Shown here piece after piece: positions 8,780 through 16,855 of a stretch of DNA of 34,002 nt. The stretch spans positions 1 to 34,002 of the forward strand of contig DUUM01000247.1 of NCBI GenBank assembly GCA_012841565.1. The letters are read 5' to 3'. Numbering within the stretch: position 1 is the stretch's first letter; every line of letters begins with the position of its first letter. This stretch comes from Candidatus Epulonipiscium sp. (lineage in GTDB: Bacteria; Bacillota_A; Clostridia; Lachnospirales; Cellulosilyticaceae). Under the pieces are notes generated by a model, which did not search any database, was not told the origin of the DNA, and was given only the letters and a program-made list of their open reading frames with translations. The translations under genes and the position numbers were made by a program.

Positions 8780-8809
8780 TTGTCCACAGCTTTTTTATAG
8801 TTATACACA
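8780..8809. other. Two DnaA-box-like 9-mers
   Basis: TTGTCCACA (8780-8788) and TTATACACA (8801-8809) are 21 bp apart, start to start, in the same orientation. The second fits TTATNCACA exactly; the first differs from it by one base. They lie in the 8666-8900 gap between divergent genes. Too few for an origin; possibly regulatory or chance in AT-rich DNA. Confidence 0.25.
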
Positions 8810-8835
8810 ACTTGTGAGTTTATTAAGGTTAAGCC

Positions 8836-8865
8836 TTTACTAAAGTGTGTATATCTTAGTATAAT
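8836..8865 (+). promoter_or_regulatory. Sigma-A-type promoter for the CobD-like gene
   Basis: TTTACT (8836-8841), 18-base spacer, TATAAT (8860-8865), 35 bases before the start codon. TTCGACA at 8881-8887, just before the SD, is an exact match to the reverse of the Spo0A box TGTCGAA, but one 7-mer is weak evidence. Confidence 0.5.
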
Positions 8866-8900
8866 GTAAAGATATAGTTGTTCGACAGGAGGAATATAAA

Positions 8901-10004
8901 ATGAATAATCAAAGTAAACACTTTTTACACGGAGGAGATCTTGATTCTATTTCTAATGCATACGGGATATCTCGTAGTGAAATTATAGATTTTAGCGGTA
9001 ACATTAACCCCCTTGGTATTTCTACACTTGCCAAAGAAGAAATCGCCAAAAATTTAGACCTTATTTCCACATATCCCGACAGAAATTATAATTCACTGTG
9101 CCGAGGTATTTCAAATTATGTGGGCGTAGATTCTGAGCATATTATCGTAGGCAACGGCTCTACTGAGCTCATTTCTCTCATGATCCAAATGAAAAAACCT
9201 AAGGAACTTTTAATTATTGGCCCTACTTATTCTGAATATGAAAGGGAGGCATCTCTTGCTAGAAGCCATGTTCAGTACTTTCGCTTAAAAGAGGATAGAG
9301 ACTTTAATATTGATGTCCAGGATTTAATCAGCCAGCTCACAACTGATATTGATATGCTGATTATTTGTAATCCTAACAATCCCACCAGTACATGTATCCG
9401 TACACCAGAGCTTAAAATAATACTCGATCAATGCAAAGAAAATAACATTTTTGTTATGATTGATGAAACTTATGTAGAATTTGTAGAAAATATAGAATCT
9501 GTAACGGCTACATCTTTAATTCCAGATTATGATAATCTACTTATTTTAAGAGGAATTTCTAAGTTCTTTTCAGCACCGGGGCTTCGCCTTGGATATGGTA
9601 TGTCTTCTAACATAGACCTACTGTCTCATATGAATAGCCACAAAAACCCGTGGACAATTAATATTTTAGCTAGCTTTGGGACTGAAGTTATGCTACAGGA
9701 TTTAGCCTATATTAACCAAACAAAGAATTTATTTAACGAACAAAGAAACTTCATTTACAAAGAGCTTCTTTCTTTTAAGAATATAAAAGTCTATAAACCT
9801 GAAGCAAACTTTGTGCTTTTTAAATTATTAGATCCTAGTATAAAGGGACATGATATTTTTGATAAGATGTTACAACAGAAAATGTTACTTAGAGATGCCA
9901 GTAGTTTCCCATTTTTAAACGAAAGATTCCTACGATTTTGTTTTTTATTGCCTGATCAGAATAAAACTTTACTTGAGGCACTTAAAATGGAATTAAATGA
10001 TTAA
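8901..10004 (+). CDS. PLP-dependent aminotransferase, CobD (threonine-phosphate decarboxylase) type
   Basis: A 367-aa fold-type I PLP enzyme. The N-terminal HGGDLDSISNAYGISRSEI followed by DFSGNINPLG is the hallmark of CobD-like proteins, which make aminopropanol phosphate for the cobalamin nucleotide loop; histidinol-phosphate aminotransferase (HisC) is the close relative. PLP lysine is Lys221 in LRGISKFFSAPGLRLGYG; CNPNNPTS and MIDETYVEF are also present. AGGAGG SD. No cob genes adjoin it; it is a single-gene unit between a promoter and a strong terminator. A B12-uptake operon is encoded 9 kb away, so salvage is plausible, but HisC-like activity cannot be excluded. Confidence 0.82.
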   Translation: MNNQSKHFLHGGDLDSISNAYGISRSEIIDFSGNINPLGISTLAKEEIAKNLDLISTYPDRNYNSLCRGISNYVGVDSEHIIVGNGSTELISLMIQMKKPKELLIIGPTYSEYEREASLARSHVQYFRLKEDRDFNIDVQDLISQLTTDIDMLIICNPNNPTSTCIRTPELKIILDQCKENNIFVMIDETYVEFVENIESVTATSLIPDYDNLLILRGISKFFSAPGLRLGYGMSSNIDLLSHMNSHKNPWTINILASFGTEVMLQDLAYINQTKNLFNEQRNFIYKELLSFKNIKVYKPEANFVLFKLLDPSIKGHDIFDKMLQQKMLLRDASSFPFLNERFLRFCFLLPDQNKTLLEALKMELND

Positions 10005-10046
10005 AAAACAACCCTTCTTATAAATTTATAAGAGGGTTGTTTTTTA
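10003..10046. terminator. Strong bidirectional terminator
   Basis: ACAACCCTTCTTATAAA pairs with TTTATAAGAGGGTTGT (one bulged base), flanked by A6 on the left and T6 on the right. It serves the CobD-like gene (plus) and the convergent acidic membrane protein (minus). Confidence 0.9.
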
Positions 10047-10062
10047 ATTTTATTCTGGTAGT

Positions 10063-10374
10063 TTATTCTGGTAGTTCTATTTGCTCATCGTCTTCATCGG
10101 GAACGATTACTTCTACGTGCTCAACTTCGTAATCTTCTAAGTCTTCATCATACTCAAAATCTGCGTCATCGAAGTCTTCATCATCAAAATACTCAAAATA
10201 ATCTTCCATATCTCTTTGTCTCTTGTTATAAACCCATAATGATATAGCAATTAATGAGCAGACAACAGAAACTCCTACTCCAACCCAAATCCATTTAGAT
10301 TGTTTGTCCTTCTTACGCATAAACCCTTTTACTTCATCCATTGTTAGTGGCATATCTTTCATCCATCTTTTCAT
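10063..10374 (-). CDS. Single-pass membrane protein with acidic tail
   Basis: A 103-aa protein: a basic cytoplasmic N-terminus (about 1-30), one membrane helix (about 31-48), a short KRQR stop-transfer, then a strongly acidic C-terminus dense in Asp and Glu (from about residue 55). The ATG at 10374 has a GGGAG SD 8 bases upstream; the longer frame would need the GTG at 10392, which overlaps the SD. It stands alone, with a terminator just downstream. I recognise no family. The acidic tail could bind cations or wall components; function unknown. Confidence 0.65.
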   Translation of the reverse strand: MKRWMKDMPLTMDEVKGFMRKKDKQSKWIWVGVGVSVVCSLIAISLWVYNKRQRDMEDYFEYFDDEDFDDADFEYDEDLEDYEVEHVEVIVPDEDDEQIELPE

Positions 10375-10489
10375 GATATGTGCTCCCTTCACTTATTTTT
10401 TTACCTTAATTCATTATATCAAGAATATTTCTTAAACACAACTAAATCTGCATGTTTCTCTACTTATTCCCTCTTTCCTTACATTTTGG

Positions 10490-11404
10490 TTACTTAATAT
10501 GATTTACGTTGTATGGTGTTACTTGATATACATAGTAGTTTAACCAATTAGAGAATAAAATATAGGCATGTGAGCGCCAATTTACTACAGGATTTTTTAA
10601 ATCATCATTATTTTCATAGTAATTTTTAGGAGAATCAATAGGGAGGTCTTTTGATAAGTCCCTTTTGTATTCTTTGTCTAGGGTTCTACGATCATATTCT
10701 GCATGACCTGTAGAAAAAACTTGCCTGCCATCTTCTGAAATAATAAATGCAACACCAGATTCTTCCGAGCTTAATAAGATTTTTAGTGTTTTAATCTTTT
10801 CTATGTCTTCCTGCCTTACTTCTGAGTGCCTAGAATGGGGAATCCATACCTGATCATCAAGGCCTTGTAATATTTTTTCATGCCCATATTTATCGTGTGG
10901 AAATACACCAAATAATTTTTCTTCTAAGGGATATTTTTTAATCCCATAATGATAATACAGCGCAGCTTGAGCACCCCAACAAATATGAAGCGTTGATGTT
11001 ACATGTGTCTTTGTCCATTCCATAATATCACTGAGCTCTTCCCAGTATGCAACATCTTCAAACGCCATCATTTCTACTGGAGCCCCTGTAATAATCATTC
11101 CATCAAACTTCTTGCCTTTTACTTCTGGAAATGTTTTGTAAAACTGCTGTAAATGTTCTGGTGCTGTGTTTTTTGATTCATGGGACATGGGATGTAAAAA
11201 CGTTACTTCCATTTGAAGCGGTGTGTTACTCAGTAATCTTAAAAGTTGCACTTCTGTATCTTGTTTAACAGGCATTAAATTTAATATCAGTATATTAAGT
11301 TCACGGATATCTTGTTTAGCCGCACGATCTTCTTTCATGACAAAAATTTGTTCTCTTTCTAAAATCTCAATGGCTGGTAAATTGTTAGCTACTTTAACCG
11401 GCAT
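10490..11404 (-). CDS. metA: Homoserine O-acetyltransferase (MetA family)
   Basis: Acylates homoserine in methionine synthesis. 304 aa, full length. The catalytic Cys is Cys142 ([15 protein letters not shown]); His and Glu of the site are in [10 protein letters not shown] (about 234-236). Residue 111 is Glu in [13 protein letters not shown]; in studied MetA enzymes Glu111 goes with acetyl-CoA and Gly with succinyl-CoA, so acetyl specificity is predicted although the family is often labelled succinyltransferase. SD GGAGG. The promoter is divergent from, and overlaps, that of the RNA methyltransferase. No SAM riboswitch fits in the 118-base gap upstream. Confidence 0.93.
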   Translation of the reverse strand: MPVKVANNLPAIEILEREQIFVMKEDRAAKQDIRELNILILNLMPVKQDTEVQLLRLLSNTPLQMEVTFLHPMSHESKNTAPEHLQQFYKTFPEVKGKKFDGMIITGAPVEMMAFEDVAYWEELSDIMEWTKTHVTSTLHICWGAQAALYYHYGIKKYPLEEKLFGVFPHDKYGHEKILQGLDDQVWIPHSRHSEVRQEDIEKIKTLKILLSSEESGVAFIISEDGRQVFSTGHAEYDRRTLDKEYKRDLSKDLPIDSPKNYYENNDDLKNPVVNWRSHAYILFSNWLNYYVYQVTPYNVNHIK

Positions 11405-11437
11405 GGGGTTTCCTCCTCTTTGATCTTCGTTGGATAT

Positions 11438-11466
11438 ATTTTACCTTATATAAGGGAGGTTGTAAA
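11438..11466 (-). promoter_or_regulatory. Sigma-A promoter for metA
   Basis: Minus strand TTTACA (11466-11461), 17-base spacer, TAAAAT (11443-11438), followed within 35 bases by the GGAGG SD of metA. Confidence 0.65.
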
Positions 11467-11489
11467 CATTTCCTTACTAATGGTATAAT
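11460..11489 (+). promoter_or_regulatory. Sigma-A promoter for the RNA methyltransferase
   Basis: TTGTAA (11460-11465), 18-base spacer, TATAAT (11484-11489) with an extended TGG just upstream. Its -35 occupies the same bases as the -35 of the divergent metA promoter. Confidence 0.6.
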
Positions 11490-11522
11490 AAACTCACATA
11501 ATAAATATAAAAAGGTGGTTCT

Positions 11523-12665
11523 ATGAAAACATTTGATTTAATTGCTACATCGACCTTTGGGATAGAGGCAATTGTTCGCCGTGAAGTAGAAGATTTGGGA
11601 TATGAAGTTAAGCAGGTTTCTGATGGTAAAGTTACTTATACAACAGATGTTGAAGGAATAATTTTATCTAATTTATGGCTTAGAAGTGCTGACCGCGTCA
11701 GGCTTAAAATGGGTGAATTTAAGGCAACTACTTTTGAGCAGTTGTTTAATCTTACTAAAGAATTACCATGGGAAGAATGGATTACGGCTGATGCTAAATT
11801 TACTGTCACTGGTAAATCAGTAAAATCAGGCCTATTTAGCGTGTCTGATTGCCAGGCTATTGTAAAAAAATCCATCGTTACAAGACTAAGTAAGCATTAC
11901 AATATCCAGTGGTTCCCTGAAACTGGACCTGAGTATACGGTACAAGTGTCTATTTTAAAGGATATTGTAACCCTCACAATTGATACAACTGGAAGCCAAG
12001 GCCTCCACAAACGTGGGTACAGACAAAAACAAGGAGGGGCCCCTTTAAAGGAAACCTTGGCAGCTGCCCTTGTACAAATTAGTTATTGGAATAAAGACCG
12101 GGTATTATACGATCCTTTTTGTGGATCTGGAACACTGCCTATTGAGGCTGCTATGATTGCTAGAAACATCGCACCAGGCCTTAACCGGGAATTTGCTTGT
12201 TCCAAATGGTCACAACTAGGTGATCAGTTATGGAAAGAGTTAAGACAAGAGGCCTACAAAAGTATTGATTTAGAAACAAAAGTTGAAATTCACGGCTCAG
12301 ATATTGATCGTCATGCTATTTCTGTTGCCCAGGAAAATGCTGAGGCAGCGGGTGTAGATGATTGTATCTCCTTTTTTGTAAAGTCTGTTCATAAGGCTGA
12401 GCTTCCACGCTCACCCTATGGCGTGATTATTACCAACCCGCCTTATGGCGAGCGCCTAAGCGATGAGGAACAAGTCAAAGGACTCCATAACTCACTTGCA
12501 AATATGGTAAATTCTGATCCAACCTGGTCTTTATACGCCATTACATCGGCCACTTCCTTTGAATCCGATTTAGGCAAAAAAGCTAGTAAAGTACGCAAGC
12601 TATTTAATGGCCGAATTGCCGTTAACCTGTACCAATACTTCGGTCCACGTCCACCAAGGGCTTAG
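11523..12665 (+). CDS. THUMP-domain 23S rRNA methyltransferase, RlmL/YpsC type
   Basis: A 380-aa class I SAM-dependent RNA methyltransferase. The N-terminal half is the ferredoxin-like plus THUMP RNA-binding region (about 1-160, ending in LHKRGYRQKQGGAPLKETLA); the C-terminal half has the SAM motif DPFCGSGTLPIEAA (197-210) and the N6/N2-methyltransferase motif TNPPYGERL (about 304-312). E. coli RlmL makes m2G2445 in 23S rRNA; this lacks the second RlmK-like domain, as usual in Firmicutes. AAAGGTGG SD 5 bases before ATG. Single-gene unit, promoter overlapping that of metA, strong terminator after it. Confidence 0.9.
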   Translation: MKTFDLIATSTFGIEAIVRREVEDLGYEVKQVSDGKVTYTTDVEGIILSNLWLRSADRVRLKMGEFKATTFEQLFNLTKELPWEEWITADAKFTVTGKSVKSGLFSVSDCQAIVKKSIVTRLSKHYNIQWFPETGPEYTVQVSILKDIVTLTIDTTGSQGLHKRGYRQKQGGAPLKETLAAALVQISYWNKDRVLYDPFCGSGTLPIEAAMIARNIAPGLNREFACSKWSQLGDQLWKELRQEAYKSIDLETKVEIHGSDIDRHAISVAQENAEAAGVDDCISFFVKSVHKAELPRSPYGVIITNPPYGERLSDEEQVKGLHNSLANMVNSDPTWSLYAITSATSFESDLGKKASKVRKLFNGRIAVNLYQYFGPRPPRA

Positions 12666-12681
12666 CCCATTGCTGGCATAC

Positions 12682-12717
12682 AAAAAACTCCCTCTGATCA
12701 CGATCAGAGGGAGTTTT
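12682..12717. terminator. Bidirectional terminator
   Basis: AACTCCCTCTGATC and GATCAGAGGGAGTT form a perfect 14-bp stem around a 2-base centre, with A-rich and T-rich flanks. It separates the convergent methyltransferase and AbgT genes. Confidence 0.9.
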
Positions 12718-12746
12718 AAACATATTCCAACTTATTATCATACTTC

Positions 12747-14288
12747 CTAATAAAACACACCAACACCTGGTCCTAATGGCAACCCAATCATATACCAAAC
12801 CACAAGTAAGATTGTCCATCCTATTAGAAACGCAATGGAATAAGGAACCATAACTGTAATTAATGTGCCTATTCCAGACTTTTTGTCATACTTCTCTGCA
12901 AAAGCAACGATTAATGCAAAATAACTCATGAGTGGTGAAATAATATTCGTCACGGAGTCCCCAATCCTATAAGCCATTTGTACAAGTGCAGGTGAGTTTC
13001 CTAAATTCATTAGCATAGGAACAAATACAGGTGCCATAATAGCCCATTTTGCTGACGCAGATCCCATAAAAAGATTAATAAAGGCTGTTAGTAGTACAAA
13101 TGAAACAATAAGCGGTATTCCTGTAAAGCCAATGCCATCTAAAAAGTTAGCACCCTTAACTGCTATAACAATTCCCATATTAGTATAACTAAAATATTGA
13201 ACAAATTGAGCTGCAAAGAAAACTAAAACAATATAACCGCCCATAGTGGCCATACTTTTACCCATTAAGTCTACGACATCTTTATCATTTTTAACCGTGC
13301 CACTTCCTATTCCGTATGCAACCCCTGGCACAAAGAAAAATAGTGATATAATAACCACAATTGAATCCATAAATGGTGACTTTAATATTTCATTGGTTTC
13401 TGGATTTCTTAAAATACCATTTGGTAATAAAGTAATGACTACTAAAACTAAAAACAATAGTGCTGCTATACCTGCAAACTTTAACCCTCTTGCTTGCCCA
13501 GTTGTAATTTCTGATAGGTTAGCCTTCTCACTACCTGTGTACTCACCAAGTTTTGGTTCTACAATTTTTTCTGTTACAAAAGTACCAATGATTGTCACTA
13601 AAAATGTAGAAGCAATGATAAAATACCAGTTGTCTGCGGTCCCTACAGAAGCTGTTGCTGAAACAAGCCTTGCAGCTTCTGTCGTAATGCCTCCTAACAA
13701 GGCATCTGTTGGTCCAGCCAGTAAGTTTGCACTAAACCCTCCAGATACACCAGCAAAAGCTGCTGCCAGTCCTGCCATTGGATGCCTACCAAAGCTTAAG
13801 AAAACAATTGCCCCAAGTGGCACTAAAACAACGTAACCCGCATCTGAAGCAATACTGGACATAACCCCTGCAAATACCACTACAACGGTTATTAACCTTT
13901 TTGGTGTGCTCGTTACTAATTTCGTTAGTAAAGAACTTATAAGTCCCGTTCCTTCTGCAACCCCAACACCTAATAGGGCCACTAATACTGTTCCAAGTGG
14001 CGCAAAACTTGTAAAATTATTAACGGCAGATGTAAATATATATCGAATGCCCTCGGGCGTTAATAGACTTACTATAGATGCTGTCATTTCCTTAATTTCC
14101 ATACTACTTCTATCTAAACCATCGTATGAAACCGAAATATTCATCTTGGCCATAACAGCTGAAAATCCTATAATAATGGCAGAAAGAATAATAAATATCG
14201 TTGCCGGATGAGGCAGTTTGTTCCCAACCCTTTCAATTGTGCTTAGTATTCCTTTTTTTGTCTTATGCTCTTTAGTCTTGTTGTTCAT
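12747..14288 (-). CDS. AbgT family transporter
   Basis: A 513-aa polytopic inner-membrane protein with about a dozen hydrophobic segments. VGNKLPHPATIFIILSA at the N-terminus, GVGVAEGTGLISSLL, AGLAAAFAGVSGGFSANLL, and the C-terminal MGSASAKWAIMAPVFVPM then GDSVTNIISPLM are AbgT-family signatures. Family members import p-aminobenzoyl-glutamate or, in some reports, export sulfonamides; substrate here is not determinable. The ATG at 14288 has a GAGG SD 9 bases upstream and is preferred over 14306. An extended -10 (TGGTATAAT on the minus strand, near 14335-14330) lies upstream. Single-gene unit. Confidence 0.88.
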   Translation of the reverse strand: MNNKTKEHKTKKGILSTIERVGNKLPHPATIFIILSAIIIGFSAVMAKMNISVSYDGLDRSSMEIKEMTASIVSLLTPEGIRYIFTSAVNNFTSFAPLGTVLVALLGVGVAEGTGLISSLLTKLVTSTPKRLITVVVVFAGVMSSIASDAGYVVLVPLGAIVFLSFGRHPMAGLAAAFAGVSGGFSANLLAGPTDALLGGITTEAARLVSATASVGTADNWYFIIASTFLVTIIGTFVTEKIVEPKLGEYTGSEKANLSEITTGQARGLKFAGIAALLFLVLVVITLLPNGILRNPETNEILKSPFMDSIVVIISLFFFVPGVAYGIGSGTVKNDKDVVDLMGKSMATMGGYIVLVFFAAQFVQYFSYTNMGIVIAVKGANFLDGIGFTGIPLIVSFVLLTAFINLFMGSASAKWAIMAPVFVPMLMNLGNSPALVQMAYRIGDSVTNIISPLMSYFALIVAFAEKYDKKSGIGTLITVMVPYSIAFLIGWTILLVVWYMIGLPLGPGVGVFY

Positions 14289-14443
14289 TTGCTTTATCCT
14301 CACCATTTCTTATTTTTTTATACCAAAACATTATACCATTTTAAATATAACATTGTGTAGTATAAAATTCAAAGCCCGGAGGCCTCCTATTTGTGTCAGG
14401 CCACAAATTATGGTTGGCCATATAAGTATTTTTAAAAACTATC

Positions 14444-15547
14444 TTAGCAGGCAGCAGAGACCCTGCTTATTGCATTGTCCACCTTTGTAATAGCCAAAGT
14501 TGCATTTTCTTGGGTATCCATCAGTAAATCTTTCATGCCAAGTTTTTTAATGATTACATTTGGTATGGCAATCCTATTATCCTGGTACTCATTACTTCCA
14601 GCTTGTATATCTATAAAAACAAATGTATCCTCATCTGACTCTGGCTCTCCATATACATGGTGCTTAAAAGCCCCCATACCACCACTAGGCCATGATTCAT
14701 TAGCTTTATCTGGTCGTTCATCTTATATATATAACTTTCCTCCCTCAACAGCAATCTTGGAGTAATGGTTTACAAATTCACTTCCTGCAGCTGTTTCCAT
14801 TATCTTTCGAGCTAATTCAGTGCCTCCTGTAAGACCTCTTATATCAACTTCCATAACAGGATTATCTTTACCTAAACCCGATATATCTGGTTCCCAATCT
14901 ATAAACTTAATACTATAAGCCTTCGTACAGGTACAACAAGTATAGTTGGTACCTTTACCAACTAAGTTAGCCATATCCTTCGCCGAGTTAATATTACTAA
15001 AATCAATAACGGCACTTGCGTACGAGACACCGTCTTTTTCATATTTCTCTGTTGTTCCACCGTCTGGTGTAATATGTTGAACATCCTCTGCTAAAGAGCC
15101 TGTTGGGACAAAATTCCCATCCTTATCAATCTTCCCATCAAGAAGTGATTTTTTATTAAATTTCGTTTCAGTAGAGATGGAATCTAATTCCTTTATTAGC
15201 TCATTGGCTTCGTCTTGCATAGCCACTCTATCTTCAGCAGTATAAGTCCCCGTGGCTGATTGAACCGAAAGTTCACGTATGCGTTGTAAAATCTCTGACA
15301 TTTCTGTTAATCCACCTTCGGCTGTTTGCACAAGAGAAATACCATCTGTACAGTTCCTAGATGCCATATTAAGCCCACGTTTTTGCGCTCTCATTTTTTC
15401 TGATATGGCTAACCCCGATGCGTCATCTGCCGCTCTATTAATTCTAAGGCCAGATGCTAATTTCTCTGAAACCTTAGCTTGATATCCCATAGTTTTATTC
15501 ATAATCCTATGTGTATTGGTTGCTGCCTGATTGTTATTAATTCTCAT
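14444..15547 (-). pseudogene. Flagellin with in-frame stop and missing C-terminal tail
   Basis: A flagellin reading frame broken by an ochre TAA at 14725-14723. Upstream are 274 codons with the flagellin N-terminal domain (KLASGLRINRAADDASGLAI, then SLVQTAEGGLTEMSEILQ) and a central domain with TCCTCTK, a Cys cluster I associate with clostridial flagellins. The same frame continues past the stop (DERPDKANESW...), reaching the C-terminal helix (NATLAITKVDNAISRVSAA) before a second stop at 14446-14444. The last 60 or so residues of a normal flagellin, needed for polymerisation, are absent. GAGGTG SD before ATG. No flagellar genes adjoin. Likely a decayed extra flagellin copy; a sequencing error could explain only the first stop. 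Confidence 0.8.
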
Positions 15548-15803
15548 TTAGTCACCTCATTGCTTATGTACACCACTTTAGCTGCAATACTTAATGTATA
15601 GTTTTGTATTCTGAATCCATTGTATCATAGAACAAGACTATATTGTGTATATTATAACTTTCTCATAATATAGTCACTTAGGGAAATAATATGGCACCGT
15701 AGCACATGATTCACGCTTGATTTTCTAGTAAATCTTTAGTGAATATGATATCATTATAAGTACATAATAAGACAATAATTAAAACAAAAAAGGAGAATAT
15801 TAA

Positions 15804-16130
15804 ATGGCTGAAGATAGAATAATTTGTAAAACAAATAATATATACTACTCAACAATACGGAAAGAGATGGTCCAAGGTGCTCGAACTACAGATGAAATTA
15901 TAGAAATGGCAGGAGTATGTAATACTTGTGAGGGCTGCCAAGCTAATCTTGAAGGCATACTTAGCTCTGTTTGTGGTTGTCTAGACGTTTCACTTAAAGA
16001 TGTCGTTGATGCTGTAAAAGGTGGTGCTGACACTGTAGAAAAGGTGGGTGTAATCACAAAGGCTGGAACTGGCCAAGATTGTGGCAGATGCCAAGCACTT
16101 ATACAAAATATAATTGAACTTGGAAGATAA
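15804..16130 (+). CDS. Tandem BFD-like [2Fe-2S] protein
   Basis: A 108-aa cytoplasmic protein with two bacterioferritin-associated ferredoxin (BFD)/NifU-middle-like domains. Cys residues: 8; 39, 42, 45 (VCNTCEGCQ); then 57, 59 (VCGC), 93, 96 (DCGRC). The second half has the full C-x-C...C-x2-C set of a BFD domain. The first has lost one Cys of the CxC pair (C8-x-Thr) but has an extra Cys in its second pair. Such proteins carry electrons or deliver Fe-S units; BFD itself helps release iron from bacterioferritin. AGGAG SD. It stands alone between the flagellin relic and a terminator; no partner enzyme is adjacent. Confidence 0.8.
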   Translation: MAEDRIICKTNNIYYSTIRKEMVQGARTTDEIIEMAGVCNTCEGCQANLEGILSSVCGCLDVSLKDVVDAVKGGADTVEKVGVITKAGTGQDCGRCQALIQNIIELGR

Positions 16131-16160
16131 TATGCTCCCCTTTAGGTAGCCAGTTGAAAT

Positions 16161-16190
16161 AAAAAACCACCAGAAAGCTGGTGGTTTTTT
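16161..16190. terminator. Bidirectional terminator
   Basis: AAAAAACCACCAG / CTGGTGGTTTTTT with a 4-base loop. It ends the [2Fe-2S] gene (plus) and can serve the nitroreductase gene (minus). Confidence 0.9.
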
Positions 16191-16237
16191 ATTCATCTTA
16201 AGAGCTTCTTCTACTAAATTACGTCCCTCCTTGTATT

Positions 16238-16837
16238 TTATTTATATACTATTATTCTATCTTCTAAAGGTTTGAATTCTTTCTCACCTGGATGGGATGT
16301 TGGTTTTCCAAATGGCATTTGTGCTCTTAATTTCCAGCTCTCCGGTATATTCCATTCTTTTTTTACTTCTACTTCTATAAGTTCATTATAATGTTGAAGT
16401 GATGCACCATAACCTTCCAATTCTAAAGATATCCATACATTATATTGATGCATTCCACTTGATTCTACTGACCATACTGGAAAATTATCTTTATATAGCG
16501 GGAATTGGTTCTGCAAATGTTTTACTATGCTATTATCTTCAAAGAATAACACTGTGCCATAGCCTGCACTAAATGAATTTATTTTCTCTTCAGTTGCAGG
16601 AAAATCGTCTGCAGGTACTATTTTCCTAAGTGCTTCTATGGCTATATCCCATAATTTTGTATGATGCTTATCTAATAATAATACCACCCTAGCTGTTTGT
16701 GAGTTAAATGCTGATGGTGTATGTTTAACTGCATGTTCTATGATTTCTTGAATTTTATCGTCAGATACCACTACATCTTTGCTAATTCCATAATATGATC
16801 TTCTTCCCTCTACTGCTTCATAAAAGTTTTTAGTCAT
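16238..16837 (-). CDS. Nitroreductase family protein (Frm2/YdgI-like)
   Basis: A 199-aa FMN-type oxidoreductase. FYEAVEGRRSYYGI and the following HTPSAFNSQTARVVLL are typical of the short Hbn1/Frm2 branch of nitroreductases, as is the later GMHQYNVWISLELEGYGASL and the closing WKLRAQMPFGKP. These enzymes reduce nitro or quinone compounds with NAD(P)H. SD GGAGG. It starts 18 bases after the pirin gene, so the two form an operon, next to an HxlR-type regulator. This layout suggests response to electrophiles or quinones. The native substrate is unknown. Confidence 0.88.
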   Translation of the reverse strand: MTKNFYEAVEGRRSYYGISKDVVVSDDKIQEIIEHAVKHTPSAFNSQTARVVLLLDKHHTKLWDIAIEALRKIVPADDFPATEEKINSFSAGYGTVLFFEDNSIVKHLQNQFPLYKDNFPVWSVESSGMHQYNVWISLELEGYGASLQHYNELIEVEVKKEWNIPESWKLRAQMPFGKPTSHPGEKEFKPLEDRIIVYK

Positions 16838-16855
16838 GTCTTATTCCTCCATTTT

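Noticed and set aside
11405..11522. SAM riboswitch before metA
   Set aside because: The gap is only 118 bases, is filled by two promoters, and shows none of the S-box core sequences.
13246..13836. 196-codon open frame on the plus strand opposite the AbgT gene
   Set aside because: It is antisense to a strong conserved membrane protein, has no SD and gives a low-complexity translation.
14723..14725. Programmed readthrough or recoding at the flagellin TAA
   Set aside because: No recoding structure is evident, and the same gene also lacks its C-terminal tail, so decay is the simpler reading.
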